Assembly: GCA_030602705.1 (NCBI GenBank) | Contig: JAUVZF010000011.1 | Location: 1 to 64,000, forward strand | Reading direction: 5' to 3' | Length of the DNA: 64,000 bases | DNA from: Planctomycetota bacterium | GTDB lineage: Bacteria; Planctomycetota; Phycisphaerae; FEN-1346 | Shown: one piece after another, positions 29,027 to 39,078 of the stretch | Layout: each line of letters starts with the position of its first letter | Numbering within the stretch: position 1 is the first letter of the stretch | Program-made: the position numbers and the translations under genes | The notes under the pieces: model-generated | Seen by the model: only the letters and a program-made list of their open reading frames with translations | The model's database searches: none | What the model was told of the DNA's origin: nothing

Positions 29027-29950
29027 ATGGCGGAAGAAACGTATAACCTTGTAGCCCGACTCCGGGCTGTGGTGGCCGTCTTGGGTAGGCAGGTCAAGGC
29101 CGCCCGGCGAATCGGCATATCACAAGCCGCTCTCTCAAACTACGTCCGAGGGGCTACGGTCCCGCCGCGCGACGTCCTCGAACGCTTGGCGAAAGCGGCA
29201 AACGTCCGTCTGGAATGGCTTCTGGAGGGTCGAGGCCCCTTCTTCGAGGGGGAGGAGGTCGCCGCAGGCAGCCTCGATGGGGCGGACCTGAGTTCTGGCA
29301 GGCTCGTGGACCTCCTGCACGAGCACCTGAAGAAGCATCCCGACGCAGCCGGACTCGTTCTCGCCGAACTGCGGCGAGCGGGTGCAGGTCGGGCGCAGGA
29401 CGCTGCCAAGCGTGCGGCTGCTTCGCAGGACACGGAAGCCCCCGAGGACGGTGACCCCCCGGCCAGGCGGCTACGGCACCCCCACGGCGGCGAGGTCGTG
29501 CCCGCCAGCGACTACGAGAACCTGCTGCCCGACCTCAAGGACCAGTACGTCCCGATCCTCGGCCCGGTCGCGGCCGGTTTGGCATTCCAGTGGAACGAAA
29601 AGGGTTTTCCGCCGAAGACGGCCGATCGGTACGTCCGCGTCAAAGGCGAGGCGCCCGGCGGCTTTGCGATGCAGGTCGACGGGAAGTCTATGGAGCCGGA
29701 ACTTCCCAACGGCTCCATCGCCCTGTTCGGTGGCCGCATCCAACCTGACGACACGGAGCCCCACAGTCGACCTGCCTTGGCCGTCTACGAGGACGACGGC
29801 GGGAAAATCCGCTATGCCGTCCGAATGATCTCGGTCAGCAAGGACACCGTCCGGATGAGCCCGTTGAACGCCGGATCCTACCGCGACCTGGAGATTCCGC
29901 GGCAGCAACTGCACGCCCTTTACACCGTCATCGGTCCCATCACGCCGTAG
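29027..29950 (+). CDS. XRE-HTH/S24-peptidase repressor (LexA/CI-like)
   Basis: IGISQAALSNYVRGATVPP HTH; FAMQVDGKSMEPELPNGSIALF S24 motif. Confidence 0.85.
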   Translation: MAEETYNLVARLRAVVAVLGRQVKAARRIGISQAALSNYVRGATVPPRDVLERLAKAANVRLEWLLEGRGPFFEGEEVAAGSLDGADLSSGRLVDLLHEHLKKHPDAAGLVLAELRRAGAGRAQDAAKRAAASQDTEAPEDGDPPARRLRHPHGGEVVPASDYENLLPDLKDQYVPILGPVAAGLAFQWNEKGFPPKTADRYVRVKGEAPGGFAMQVDGKSMEPELPNGSIALFGGRIQPDDTEPHSRPALAVYEDDGGKIRYAVRMISVSKDTVRMSPLNAGSYRDLEIPRQQLHALYTVIGPITP

Positions 29951-29975
29951 GCTGCCTTGGCGGCAGACCTACCGT

Positions 29976-32090
29976 TTACTCATCCGCCCCCGGCACAATC
30001 ACACGGCACGGCGGCAGCGCACGGAGGAACGCACGGCCGTAGGATTTGCTCAGGACACGCGAGTCCAGGACGACGACCATGCCGCGGTCGTCGGCCGTCC
30101 GGATGAGCCGCCCGAACCCTTGTTTGAACTTGAGCACGGCCTCCGGCAACTGGTACTCGGCGAACGGGCTGCCACCCGCCGCGCGGATGGCCTCGATCCG
30201 GGCCTGCACCAGCGGCCGGTCCGGCACGGCGAACGGCAGCCGCGTGATGATCACGTTCGAGAGGCTCGCCCCCGGCACGTCCACGCCCTGCCAGAAGGTG
30301 TCGGCGCCGAACAGGACCGAGTGCGTGTCGCGCCGAAACGCCTCCAGCATCTTGCCGCGCGGAAGGCCCTCCCCCTGCACGAGCAGCGTCCAGCGCCGCT
30401 GCTCCAGATGCGGCCGCAGCACCTCGGCCGCCCGACGCAGCATCTCGTGCGACGTGAACAGGACGAACGCCCGCCCTTCCGAGAGGTCCACGTACCGGCA
30501 GATCGCCTCGACCGCCGCGTCGAAATACTCCGGAGAGGTCGGCCCCGGCATGTCGGCCGCCAGATACAGCCGCACCTGCAACTCGTAGTTGAACGGCGAC
30601 CCCACGCGCAGCGTGTCGGCTTCGGCGAGGCCCAGCCGCTCGCGGATGTAGGCGAACTCGTCGTTCGGCGCGACGGCCAGCGTCGCGCTCGTCAGGACGG
30701 CCGACGGCACCTCCTGCCACAGGAGAACGTCGAGCATCGGACCCACGTGGATCGGCGAAGCACGCAGGTAGATACGCGCACGGCGGCGGTCGCGCCGCGC
30801 GGGGGGTGGCTTCGTGCCGGGCAGAAGATGCCCCGCTGCTGCCGCAGCGGGCTCGGGGGAGGGCTCGGGGGAGGGCTCGGCATCACCGGGCGAGACGTCG
30901 GGCGAACGCGCACGACGGCCGCCCGACACCTCGATCCAGTACACGGCGTTCGGCCCGTCGTCGTCTCCGTACGATTGGGTGATGAAGGCATCGACGGCGT
31001 CGGCCAGGTCGCGTGCCCGCTCGGCGACCGAGGTCAGTTCGTCCTGGTCCTCTCCGTCACGGGCGCTTCGTGCCAAGTCCCGAAGTTCTCCCGCCAGGCT
31101 CCGAAGGGCGGGCGAGAGGGGATTGGCGACCACGTTCGGTTCCGTGATGCGCCCCGTTGCGCCGGCGTCGGACTCGAACCACGCTCGCAAGGCATCGAAG
31201 AACGCCTCGGCGGCCGCAGCGGCGCTTTCACAGGTCCGCCTGGCCTTATCCGTGCCCGCCGGCAGCGTGGCCAACAGGCCCTTGCGGCGTTTCGGCTGCC
31301 ACACGCTCCCCAGCAGAAATCCCACTTGCCCGCTCGTGACGGCGATGCCCAGTTGGTCGCATGCAACCGTCTCGATGTTATGGGCCTCGTCGAAGACGAG
31401 GCGGTCGAACTTCGGCAGGATGCCCGCTCCGCCGCTCGTGCGGATGGCCAGGTTAGAGAAGAACAGCGCGTGGTTGACGACCAGGACCTGCGCCCGATGG
31501 ACCTTGCGGCGGGCACGCTGGTAGAAGCATCGGCGCTGGTGCTCGCACCGGCGGCCGCGGCAGTTGCCGTGTTCGGCGCAGACGCGGTCCCACACGCGCC
31601 AGTCGGGCGCGGGAGAGAGGTCCGACAGGCTGCCGTCCTCGGTCGTCATCGCCCATTCGGCGATGCGCTCGAGTTCACGCCGCAGCGACCGGCCCTCGAA
31701 AAGGTTGGCCGCACGGTTGCACGCGCGGGCGAGGCGCCGCAGGCACACGTAGTTCGACCGGCCCTTGACCAGGACGGCGACGAAGTCCTCGTCGGTGGCC
31801 TTCTTCAGAAACGGCAGGTCCTTCTCGATGAGTTGTTCCTGGAGGCTGATCGTATAGGTCGAGACGACGACTCGCCGCTGCTCGCGGACCGCCTCGCGGA
31901 TGGCCGGCACGAGGTACGCGAACGACTTGCCGACGCCCGTGCCGGCCTCGACGACCAGGTGACGGTTGCCCCGGAACACGGCATCGACGGCCGCCGCCAT
32001 CTCGAGTTGCTGCGGACGGTGCTCGTAACCCGGCAGGTGTTTCGCCACCAGGCCGTCGGGAGCGAGGATCGATTCGACGAATTCCGACAA
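29976..32090 (-). CDS. DinG/XPD-family ATP-dependent helicase
   Basis: [19 protein letters not shown] Walker [15 protein letters not shown] box; Fe-S-type cysteines; [16 protein letters not shown]. Confidence 0.9.
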   Translation of the reverse strand: MSEFVESILAPDGLVAKHLPGYEHRPQQLEMAAAVDAVFRGNRHLVVEAGTGVGKSFAYLVPAIREAVREQRRVVVSTYTISLQEQLIEKDLPFLKKATDEDFVAVLVKGRSNYVCLRRLARACNRAANLFEGRSLRRELERIAEWAMTTEDGSLSDLSPAPDWRVWDRVCAEHGNCRGRRCEHQRRCFYQRARRKVHRAQVLVVNHALFFSNLAIRTSGGAGILPKFDRLVFDEAHNIETVACDQLGIAVTSGQVGFLLGSVWQPKRRKGLLATLPAGTDKARRTCESAAAAAEAFFDALRAWFESDAGATGRITEPNVVANPLSPALRSLAGELRDLARSARDGEDQDELTSVAERARDLADAVDAFITQSYGDDDGPNAVYWIEVSGGRRARSPDVSPGDAEPSPEPSPEPAAAAAGHLLPGTKPPPARRDRRRARIYLRASPIHVGPMLDVLLWQEVPSAVLTSATLAVAPNDEFAYIRERLGLAEADTLRVGSPFNYELQVRLYLAADMPGPTSPEYFDAAVEAICRYVDLSEGRAFVLFTSHEMLRRAAEVLRPHLEQRRWTLLVQGEGLPRGKMLEAFRRDTHSVLFGADTFWQGVDVPGASLSNVIITRLPFAVPDRPLVQARIEAIRAAGGSPFAEYQLPEAVLKFKQGFGRLIRTADDRGMVVVLDSRVLSKSYGRAFLRALPPCRVIVPGADE

Positions 32091-32407
32091 CGTGACCTCG
32101 ATAAACGGTGCAAGAAACGCGTGGGGCCCGCCCCGTAGCTAACCTGCTATGCGGTCCAAAGGTTCGGCGGCGGGCGATTGTAGCGCCGCAAGGGACGCCA
32201 ATCAAGATGCCAACGGCGGCTGACCGTCGGTGCGGCCCGCTCGCTTTTAACCGCGACCCGTCCGCGAGGGCGGCCGTGGCCGACCCGTCCGCCCATACGG
32301 GGCGTATGCCGAGGGCGGCCGCCGGCCACGGCACGAGCTGTACCCGTGCCAGGGTGGCCGACCCGAAGGGGAGCGCGTCGAACCCGCGCGCCACGACGCC
32401 CAGGTCG

Positions 32408-32887
32408 TCATACGCCGCCGGCAGGTCGTTGCATTCGTCTTGTGATGTCATCACGGACGTCGCTTTCAATCGGGGCGAGCGGACCGGTGTCGAGTTTCCA
32501 GTCCTCGTAACCCCCGAGGATGAGCGCCAGGTAGTCCGGATGCGGGAGGGCAAGCGTGTGGCCGGGGTTCATCTGGTAGGTCATGGCGTCGAAGGCCATC
32601 CGTTCCGACAGGACCCGCGCGTGGATGCGCCGGTACAGGACGGGGCAGTCCTCAAACTGGTCGAGGGCCGCCAGGTCCTTCAGGTTCACCTCGTACAGCG
32701 CCCCCTGGACGCGGTCCCCCTGGGACGGCACGATGTCTGCCCACGAGCGGAAGACGAGGCGGTAGTCGGGCAGCGTCGCCCGCACGAGCGGCACGGCGTC
32801 GGGGCACCACAGCACCATGTGGGCGCGGCTGAGGTTTGCCCCGTACGCGAAGTAGAGCGTATCGCCGCCCAGAAGTGTCGCCTGCAT
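32408..32887 (-). CDS. Gamma-glutamylcyclotransferase-like (AIG2-like) protein
   Basis: LYFAYGANLSRAHM; VQGALYEVNLKDLAALDQFED. Confidence 0.8.
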   Translation of the reverse strand: MQATLLGGDTLYFAYGANLSRAHMVLWCPDAVPLVRATLPDYRLVFRSWADIVPSQGDRVQGALYEVNLKDLAALDQFEDCPVLYRRIHARVLSERMAFDAMTYQMNPGHTLALPHPDYLALILGGYEDWKLDTGPLAPIESDVRDDITRRMQRPAGGV

Positions 32888-33051
32888 GGCCCGTTCAACG
32901 TACCGCGCCGGCCGCGCCTGTCAAGCGAAAGGCGGGGATGCGCTTCGCGCCGGCCGCCGCTCGCAGTGAGCATCTCAACAAGACTTCGGACGCCGGCGGT
33001 CCCTGGTCGGTGCAGGAAACGCCCGGGTGAACTCTGTCTGGGGCCAGATGC

Positions 33052-33753
33052 TCAGGACTCCTCGCGGAACCGGCCGCGAGAGAGGGTCTGGAGCACGTCG
33101 GGGTTGCGGAAGGTGATGACCTTGCCGTCCACGGCGAGGACGTCGGCTTCGGCAAGGCGGGCGAAGGCGCGGCTGAGGGTTTCGGGGGCCGTGCCGAGCA
33201 GCCGCGCAAGTTCCCCCTTCGGAAGGTCCAGCCGCACGTTCGCCCCCTTCTCGAGCGCGACGCCCTTGCGCCGCGCCAGGTCCGTCAGGTACCGTGCCAG
33301 GCGGCCGGCGGCGTCGGTCAGGGCCACCTGCTGAACCAGCGTCGTCAGTTGCCGGCACAGGCGGGCGAGCGAGGCGATCATTCCGAACGCCAGGGCCGGG
33401 TTCTCGCCCAGGCCCTCCAGGAACCGGTCGCGCGGAAAGAACGCCAAGCGGCTCTCCATGAGCGTCTCGGCGAACGCCGGAAACGTCTCGCCCGCGAACA
33501 TGGCAGCCTCGGCAAACGCCTGGCCCGGCCCGAAGACGTGCAGAATCTGCTGCCGCCCGTCCGTCGACAGTTTGTACACCTTCACCTGCCCTTCGAGGAC
33601 AACGTAGAACCCGTCGGTCGGTTCGCCCTCGCGGAAGAGCGTCTGCCCGGCGGGCACGCGGCGCGCCAGGGCCAACTGTGCGATCGATTCCCGCGCCGCG
33701 TCGTCGAGACCCGAAAAGAGCGACACGTGTTTCAGCGAGTCGGCGATGCCCAT
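33052..33753 (-). CDS. Crp/Fnr-family transcriptional regulator
   Basis: Cyclic-nucleotide-binding fold LFREGEPTDGFYVVLEGQVKVYK; HTH GELARLLGTAPETLSRAFARL. Confidence 0.88.
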   Translation of the reverse strand: MGIADSLKHVSLFSGLDDAARESIAQLALARRVPAGQTLFREGEPTDGFYVVLEGQVKVYKLSTDGRQQILHVFGPGQAFAEAAMFAGETFPAFAETLMESRLAFFPRDRFLEGLGENPALAFGMIASLARLCRQLTTLVQQVALTDAAGRLARYLTDLARRKGVALEKGANVRLDLPKGELARLLGTAPETLSRAFARLAEADVLAVDGKVITFRNPDVLQTLSRGRFREES

Positions 33754-33812
33754 GCGTTTCCTCGCAGGCGCGGAACGCGGAGACCCGCCGCGCGGAACGT
33801 GGCGTTGTAGGT

Positions 33813-34697
33813 CTAACCGCCCGCGCCGCGCGGCCCGGCGGCAGGTTCCTTCGTCGACTGCGGCAGCGCCATCAGACGCCGGACGGCGCCGGCGAACCAG
33901 CCGCTCTCCCAGTGGTGTCGGCGCTCGGTGGCGTTATCGTAAACGTGCGGGATGCCGAGGGCGAGCATCTTCCGGTGCATCGCTTCCGTCTGGCTGCGGA
34001 AGTTGCCGTATCCCATCAGCACGAGTCGGGCCGGGCCCCGCTTGAGCCTGTCGGCCCGCCGCTCGACGAGGGCGGTGATACGATAGTGCTCGAAGTTCTC
34101 CTGCGTCCCGAAGTTGGCCGCCATGCCGTATTTCCTCGGCGCCTGTTCCATCATCGGCGCGTCCCAGGCCGCCGCCCGGCCGAAGACGTCCGGGTGGCGA
34201 AGCAGCAGGCTGAAGGCGCCCCATCCGGACTTGCTGAACCCGATGAGCAGCCGCCCCTGGGGCCGCTTCAGCACCGGGTGACGCCCCTCGATGAGCGGCA
34301 GGACGACCTTCAGCAGGTAACTCTCGTGGCGGACGGTCGGGTCCGTCGGATGGTCGGCGTACCACGGTGTCGAGTCCAGCGCCGGCGCCACGCAAATCAG
34401 GCCGCAGGAGTTGTGCACGTTCGTGCGTCTGGCTTCGCGGATGCCGCTGCCCCACCGGCCGCCGGTGCCGCGCTCCACCGGCAGGATGGTGAGTACCGGG
34501 TACCGCTTGCCCGTCTCCAGAGGCTCCGGCAGGAGCACCTCGACGGCGTTGGGGCCCTTCAGGTACTCGCTCGTGACGGTGTAGGTGAGGATGCCGTCGC
34601 GCGCCGTCGGCCCCTCGACCTTTGTCTGCGCCAAGGCAAGACCGCTCGGCCACGCCAACGCCAGTGCCACCGCAATGACTTCCGGGACGAACCGCAT
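33813..34697 (-). CDS. Exported alpha/beta hydrolase (esterase-like)
   Basis: RLLIGFSKSGWGAFSLLLRHPDVFGRAAAWDAP nucleophile elbow; signal peptide. Confidence 0.7.
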   Translation of the reverse strand: MRFVPEVIAVALALAWPSGLALAQTKVEGPTARDGILTYTVTSEYLKGPNAVEVLLPEPLETGKRYPVLTILPVERGTGGRWGSGIREARRTNVHNSCGLICVAPALDSTPWYADHPTDPTVRHESYLLKVVLPLIEGRHPVLKRPQGRLLIGFSKSGWGAFSLLLRHPDVFGRAAAWDAPMMEQAPRKYGMAANFGTQENFEHYRITALVERRADRLKRGPARLVLMGYGNFRSQTEAMHRKMLALGIPHVYDNATERRHHWESGWFAGAVRRLMALPQSTKEPAAGPRGAGG

Positions 34698-34701
34698 GGC
34701 A

Positions 34702-34861
34702 ACATTCTACAAAAGGAGCACGGCCGGGCAAGACCGGCCGTGGCACAGGCGCCCCGAGCCCGCCGCGCCCGGTACGGGGCGACATTCTACAAAAGGAGCA
34801 CGGCCGGGCAAGACCGGCCGTGGCACAAGCGCCCCGAGCCCGCCGTGCCCGGTACGTACGG
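34702..34861. repeat. 80 bp tandem duplication with internal hairpin
   Basis: ACATTCTACAAAAGGAGCACGGCCGGGCAAGACCGGCCGTGGCACA... at 34702-34781 and 34782-34861. Confidence 0.9.
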
Positions 34862-34920
34862 GTGGGGAAGCGGCGGGGCACGTTCCCCGGCGTGGCCCTT
34901 CCGCTGCGCGAAGAAGCCGC

Positions 34921-35838
34921 TCAGTTTGCCCGCGGATGGGCCGACTCGTAGATCTCTTTCAGACGGCCGGCGGTGACGTGCGTGTAGATCTGCGTCGACG
35001 AGAGGCTGCGGTGTCCGAGCAGTTCCTGGACGGCCCGCAGGTCGGCCCCCCGCTCCAGCATGTGCGTGGCGAACGAATGCCGCAGCGTGTGCGGGCTGGC
35101 GCCCGGGTCCAGCCCCGCCATGGCCAGGTACTTGGCGAGTTTCCGCCGGACGCTGCGGACGTTGAGACGCCCGCCGTGACGGTTGAGGAAGACGGCCTGC
35201 TCGTCGCGAACGTCGGCTTGCGAGCGGGCCTCCAGGTACCGGTTCAGCGCCCGGACGGCGTACGATCCGAGCGGCGCGAGGCGTTCCCTTCGGCCCTTGC
35301 CGCGCACACGCACGACGTCGGCGATCGGGTCGACGTCATCCAGGTCGATGCCCACCAGTTCGCTGACCCGCATGCCGGTGGAGTAGAGGACCTCAAGCAT
35401 GGCCGCATCGCGCAGCGACAGGATGTCCTTGCCGTTCGGTGCGGCCAGCAGGCGCTCGACCTCGGCGGGGTCGAGGAACTTCGGCAGCCGCTTGTCCTGC
35501 CGCGGCGTGCGGATAACCTTGACCGGGTTCCGCCGGACCTCCCCCTCGCGGGCGAGGAACTTGTAGAAGGATCGCAGCGTGGCGATCTTGCGTGCGATGG
35601 TGGCGCGGCTGTAATCGGCCCGCCTCAACTCGGCCAGAAAGCCGCGCAGGTTAATCGGGCGTGTGCGGCGAATGCAATGGCACACCGCCTCGTCGTCGAG
35701 CGCCTCAGACGCCTCGGCGCCGGCGATGAACCGGACGAACTGGGCCAGGTCGGCGGTGTACGAGCGGATGGTGTGGTCGGAGAAGTTTCGCTCGTGCTGA
35801 AGATAGGCGAGAAACTTCCGCGTCAGGGCATTGGCCAT
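34921..35838 (-). CDS. Tyrosine recombinase XerC/XerD family
   Basis: LEVLYSTGMRVSELVGIDLDDVD; HTLRHSFATHMLERGADLRAVQELLGHRSLSSTQIYTHV. Confidence 0.92.
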   Translation of the reverse strand: MANALTRKFLAYLQHERNFSDHTIRSYTADLAQFVRFIAGAEASEALDDEAVCHCIRRTRPINLRGFLAELRRADYSRATIARKIATLRSFYKFLAREGEVRRNPVKVIRTPRQDKRLPKFLDPAEVERLLAAPNGKDILSLRDAAMLEVLYSTGMRVSELVGIDLDDVDPIADVVRVRGKGRRERLAPLGSYAVRALNRYLEARSQADVRDEQAVFLNRHGGRLNVRSVRRKLAKYLAMAGLDPGASPHTLRHSFATHMLERGADLRAVQELLGHRSLSSTQIYTHVTAGRLKEIYESAHPRAN

Positions 35839-35852
35839 GGGTGCGTTCGGTT

Positions 35853-36074
35853 TCAGGGCTCCGGAGTTTCGCCCGCGGCGCGGCCGAACTGCCGCTGCGT
35901 GATCTGCCGCGACAGCACGGCGGCGTCGAACCAGTCGAAATCCAACTCCTCGTTCTCGGCCCACTGCATCAGCCGGCCGATCATCTCCTCTTCCTTCCCC
36001 ACGTCGCACCGAACCAGGTAGCGGTCGGCGCCCTTCACCAGCGAGAACTGGTACCCCTTGGTTGTTGTAATCAA
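35853..36074 (-). CDS. Small hypothetical protein
   Basis: MITTTKGYQFSLVKGADRYLVRCDVGKEEEMIGRLMQWAENEELDFDWFDAAVLSRQI; immediately upstream of xer. Confidence 0.5.
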   Translation of the reverse strand: MITTTKGYQFSLVKGADRYLVRCDVGKEEEMIGRLMQWAENEELDFDWFDAAVLSRQITQRQFGRAAGETPEP

Positions 36075-36207
36075 GACACCGCACCCCTCCGGGGAAAGGA
36101 CGCCGCGCTGCTTGCCGCAGTCCCGCCATGGGCATTATCGGCACGGGGGCGGGATGGCTTTATGGGAATCCGGCCCGCCGGCCCCCACGACGCACCCCCG
36201 TTGTCGG

Positions 36208-36366
36208 GGGTGTGGCAAGTTTTTCTGGCGAGCGCAGACGGTTGTAGCGCCGGGCTTTATGCCCGGCGGCCGTTGGCAGCGGCGCCGGCCAGGATGCGCC
36301 GGGGATAAACCCCGGCGCTACGGCCAAGCCGCAGGAAATCGTCCCATGCCAGAAATCGTTGCCACC
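36208..36366. repeat. Dispersed palindrome-containing repeat, copy B
   Basis: Direct match to 21561-21738. Confidence 0.85.
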
Positions 36367-36458
36367 CCCGTTGTCGCCGCCCTCGACTTTGCCGTTGACA
36401 GCGGCCTCGACGCCCACCTACACTCGCCGCACGTCACTGGTCAGTGGAGGGCAGACAC

Positions 36459-37652
<1,194 letters not shown>

Positions 37653-37722
37653 CACGCTTCGCGCCACACGCGAATGACCGGGTTAGCCGCCCGTACGGGC
37701 GCGTGCCTTTGCAGGGGCTGCG

Positions 37723-38736
37723 ATGATACCATTCATCAAGAAACTCGCCCGCGGCGAGGACCTCTCGCTCGATGAGTCGCGCGACGCCATCGCCCGCATC
37801 ATGGAGGGCCGGGCCACGCCCGCACAGATAGCCGCCTTCCTGACGGCGCTCTCCATCAAAGGGCCCACCCCCGACGAGATCGCCGGCGCCGCCATCGTCA
37901 TGCGCGAAAAGGCCACGCCCATCGACGTCGGCGACCTGCCCGTAATCGACACCTGCGGCACCGGCGGCACGGGCAAGAAACCGTTCAACATCTCGACGGC
38001 CTCAGCCATCGTGGCGGCGGGAGCAGGGGCATACGTCGCAAAGCACGGCAACCGCGGGGCAACCTCAAAGTGCGGGTCGAGCGACGTCCTGGAGGCCCTG
38101 GGCGTGAACATTGCGGCCGCCCCGGCCGTCGTGGCGCGGTGCATCCGCGAGGCGCACATCGGCTTTCTCTTCGCACCCGCCCTGCACGGGGCCATGAAGT
38201 ACGCCGTCGCGGTGCGCAAGGAGATCGGCATCCGCACGATCTTCAACGTTCTCGGACCCCTGACGAACCCCGCCGGCGCACGCCGACAGGTCATGGGCGT
38301 CTTTGCGGCCGATCTGGTCGAGCCGATTGCCGACGTCATGGTCCGCCTCGGCGTCGAGCACGCCCTGGTGGTCCACTCGATGGACGGCCTCGATGAGATA
38401 TCGCTCTCGGCACCCACACGGGTCTGCGAGGTCAAAGACGGCGCCGTCGCCTGCTACGATATTTCACCGGAGACCCTCGGCCTGCCGAGTGCGCACCTGG
38501 AGGAGATCCGGGCCGAAACGGTCCGGGAGTACGCCGATGCGCTGCGCTCCGTTCTCGCCGGCGACACCGGGCCGCGACGCGACGCCGTCCTGGCCAACGC
38601 CGCCGCCGCACTCTACGTGGCCGGCGTGGCGCCCAGCATTCAAGACGGCATCGAACCGGCCGCCAATGCCATCGACTCCGGCGCAGCCGCCGACGCCCTC
38701 CAATCGCTCATTCAACTCTCCCACGAAACCGCCTGA
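37723..38736 (+). CDS. trpD: Anthranilate phosphoribosyltransferase
   Basis: DTCGTGGTGKKPFNISTASAIVAAGAGAYVAKHGNRGATSKCGSSDVLEALG; FNVLGPLTNPA. Confidence 0.93.
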   Translation: MIPFIKKLARGEDLSLDESRDAIARIMEGRATPAQIAAFLTALSIKGPTPDEIAGAAIVMREKATPIDVGDLPVIDTCGTGGTGKKPFNISTASAIVAAGAGAYVAKHGNRGATSKCGSSDVLEALGVNIAAAPAVVARCIREAHIGFLFAPALHGAMKYAVAVRKEIGIRTIFNVLGPLTNPAGARRQVMGVFAADLVEPIADVMVRLGVEHALVVHSMDGLDEISLSAPTRVCEVKDGAVACYDISPETLGLPSAHLEEIRAETVREYADALRSVLAGDTGPRRDAVLANAAAALYVAGVAPSIQDGIEPAANAIDSGAAADALQSLIQLSHETA

Positions 38737-38775
38737 CCTTCACCGCCACCACGCAGGCCTGTCCGGCGTAGCCTT
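38681..38775. repeat. trpD 3' end, original copy of duplicated segment
   Basis: About 93% identical by eye to 46055-46149. Confidence 0.85.
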
Positions 38776-39078
38776 GTCCATACGGACCCGTACGGGGGCG
38801 AGGTCGGGCCGCGGCGCCGCCGCGGCTTTCACCTCCGTGCGGCGGGCTGGACCCGTACCGGGCACGAACCGTACATTATCGGTTTGCTGTGACACAATCG
38901 CTGTGGCGTGGCATGTTCCGGGAAACGTGCTTGACACAACGGCAGCGAGGGTGGCATGTTGCACCCTAAGATTAAGTTTGGATGTTCCACGCCGGGCGCG
39001 CCCGCCCGGCTTGCAGAGCATCCGAGGCCTCCAAAGGGCCTGAACGGTTACGGTCATTCGATAGGCGGGAGACCTCGT

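Noticed and set aside
30120-32138. 672 aa plus-strand ORF
   Set aside because: Antisense to the DinG-like helicase
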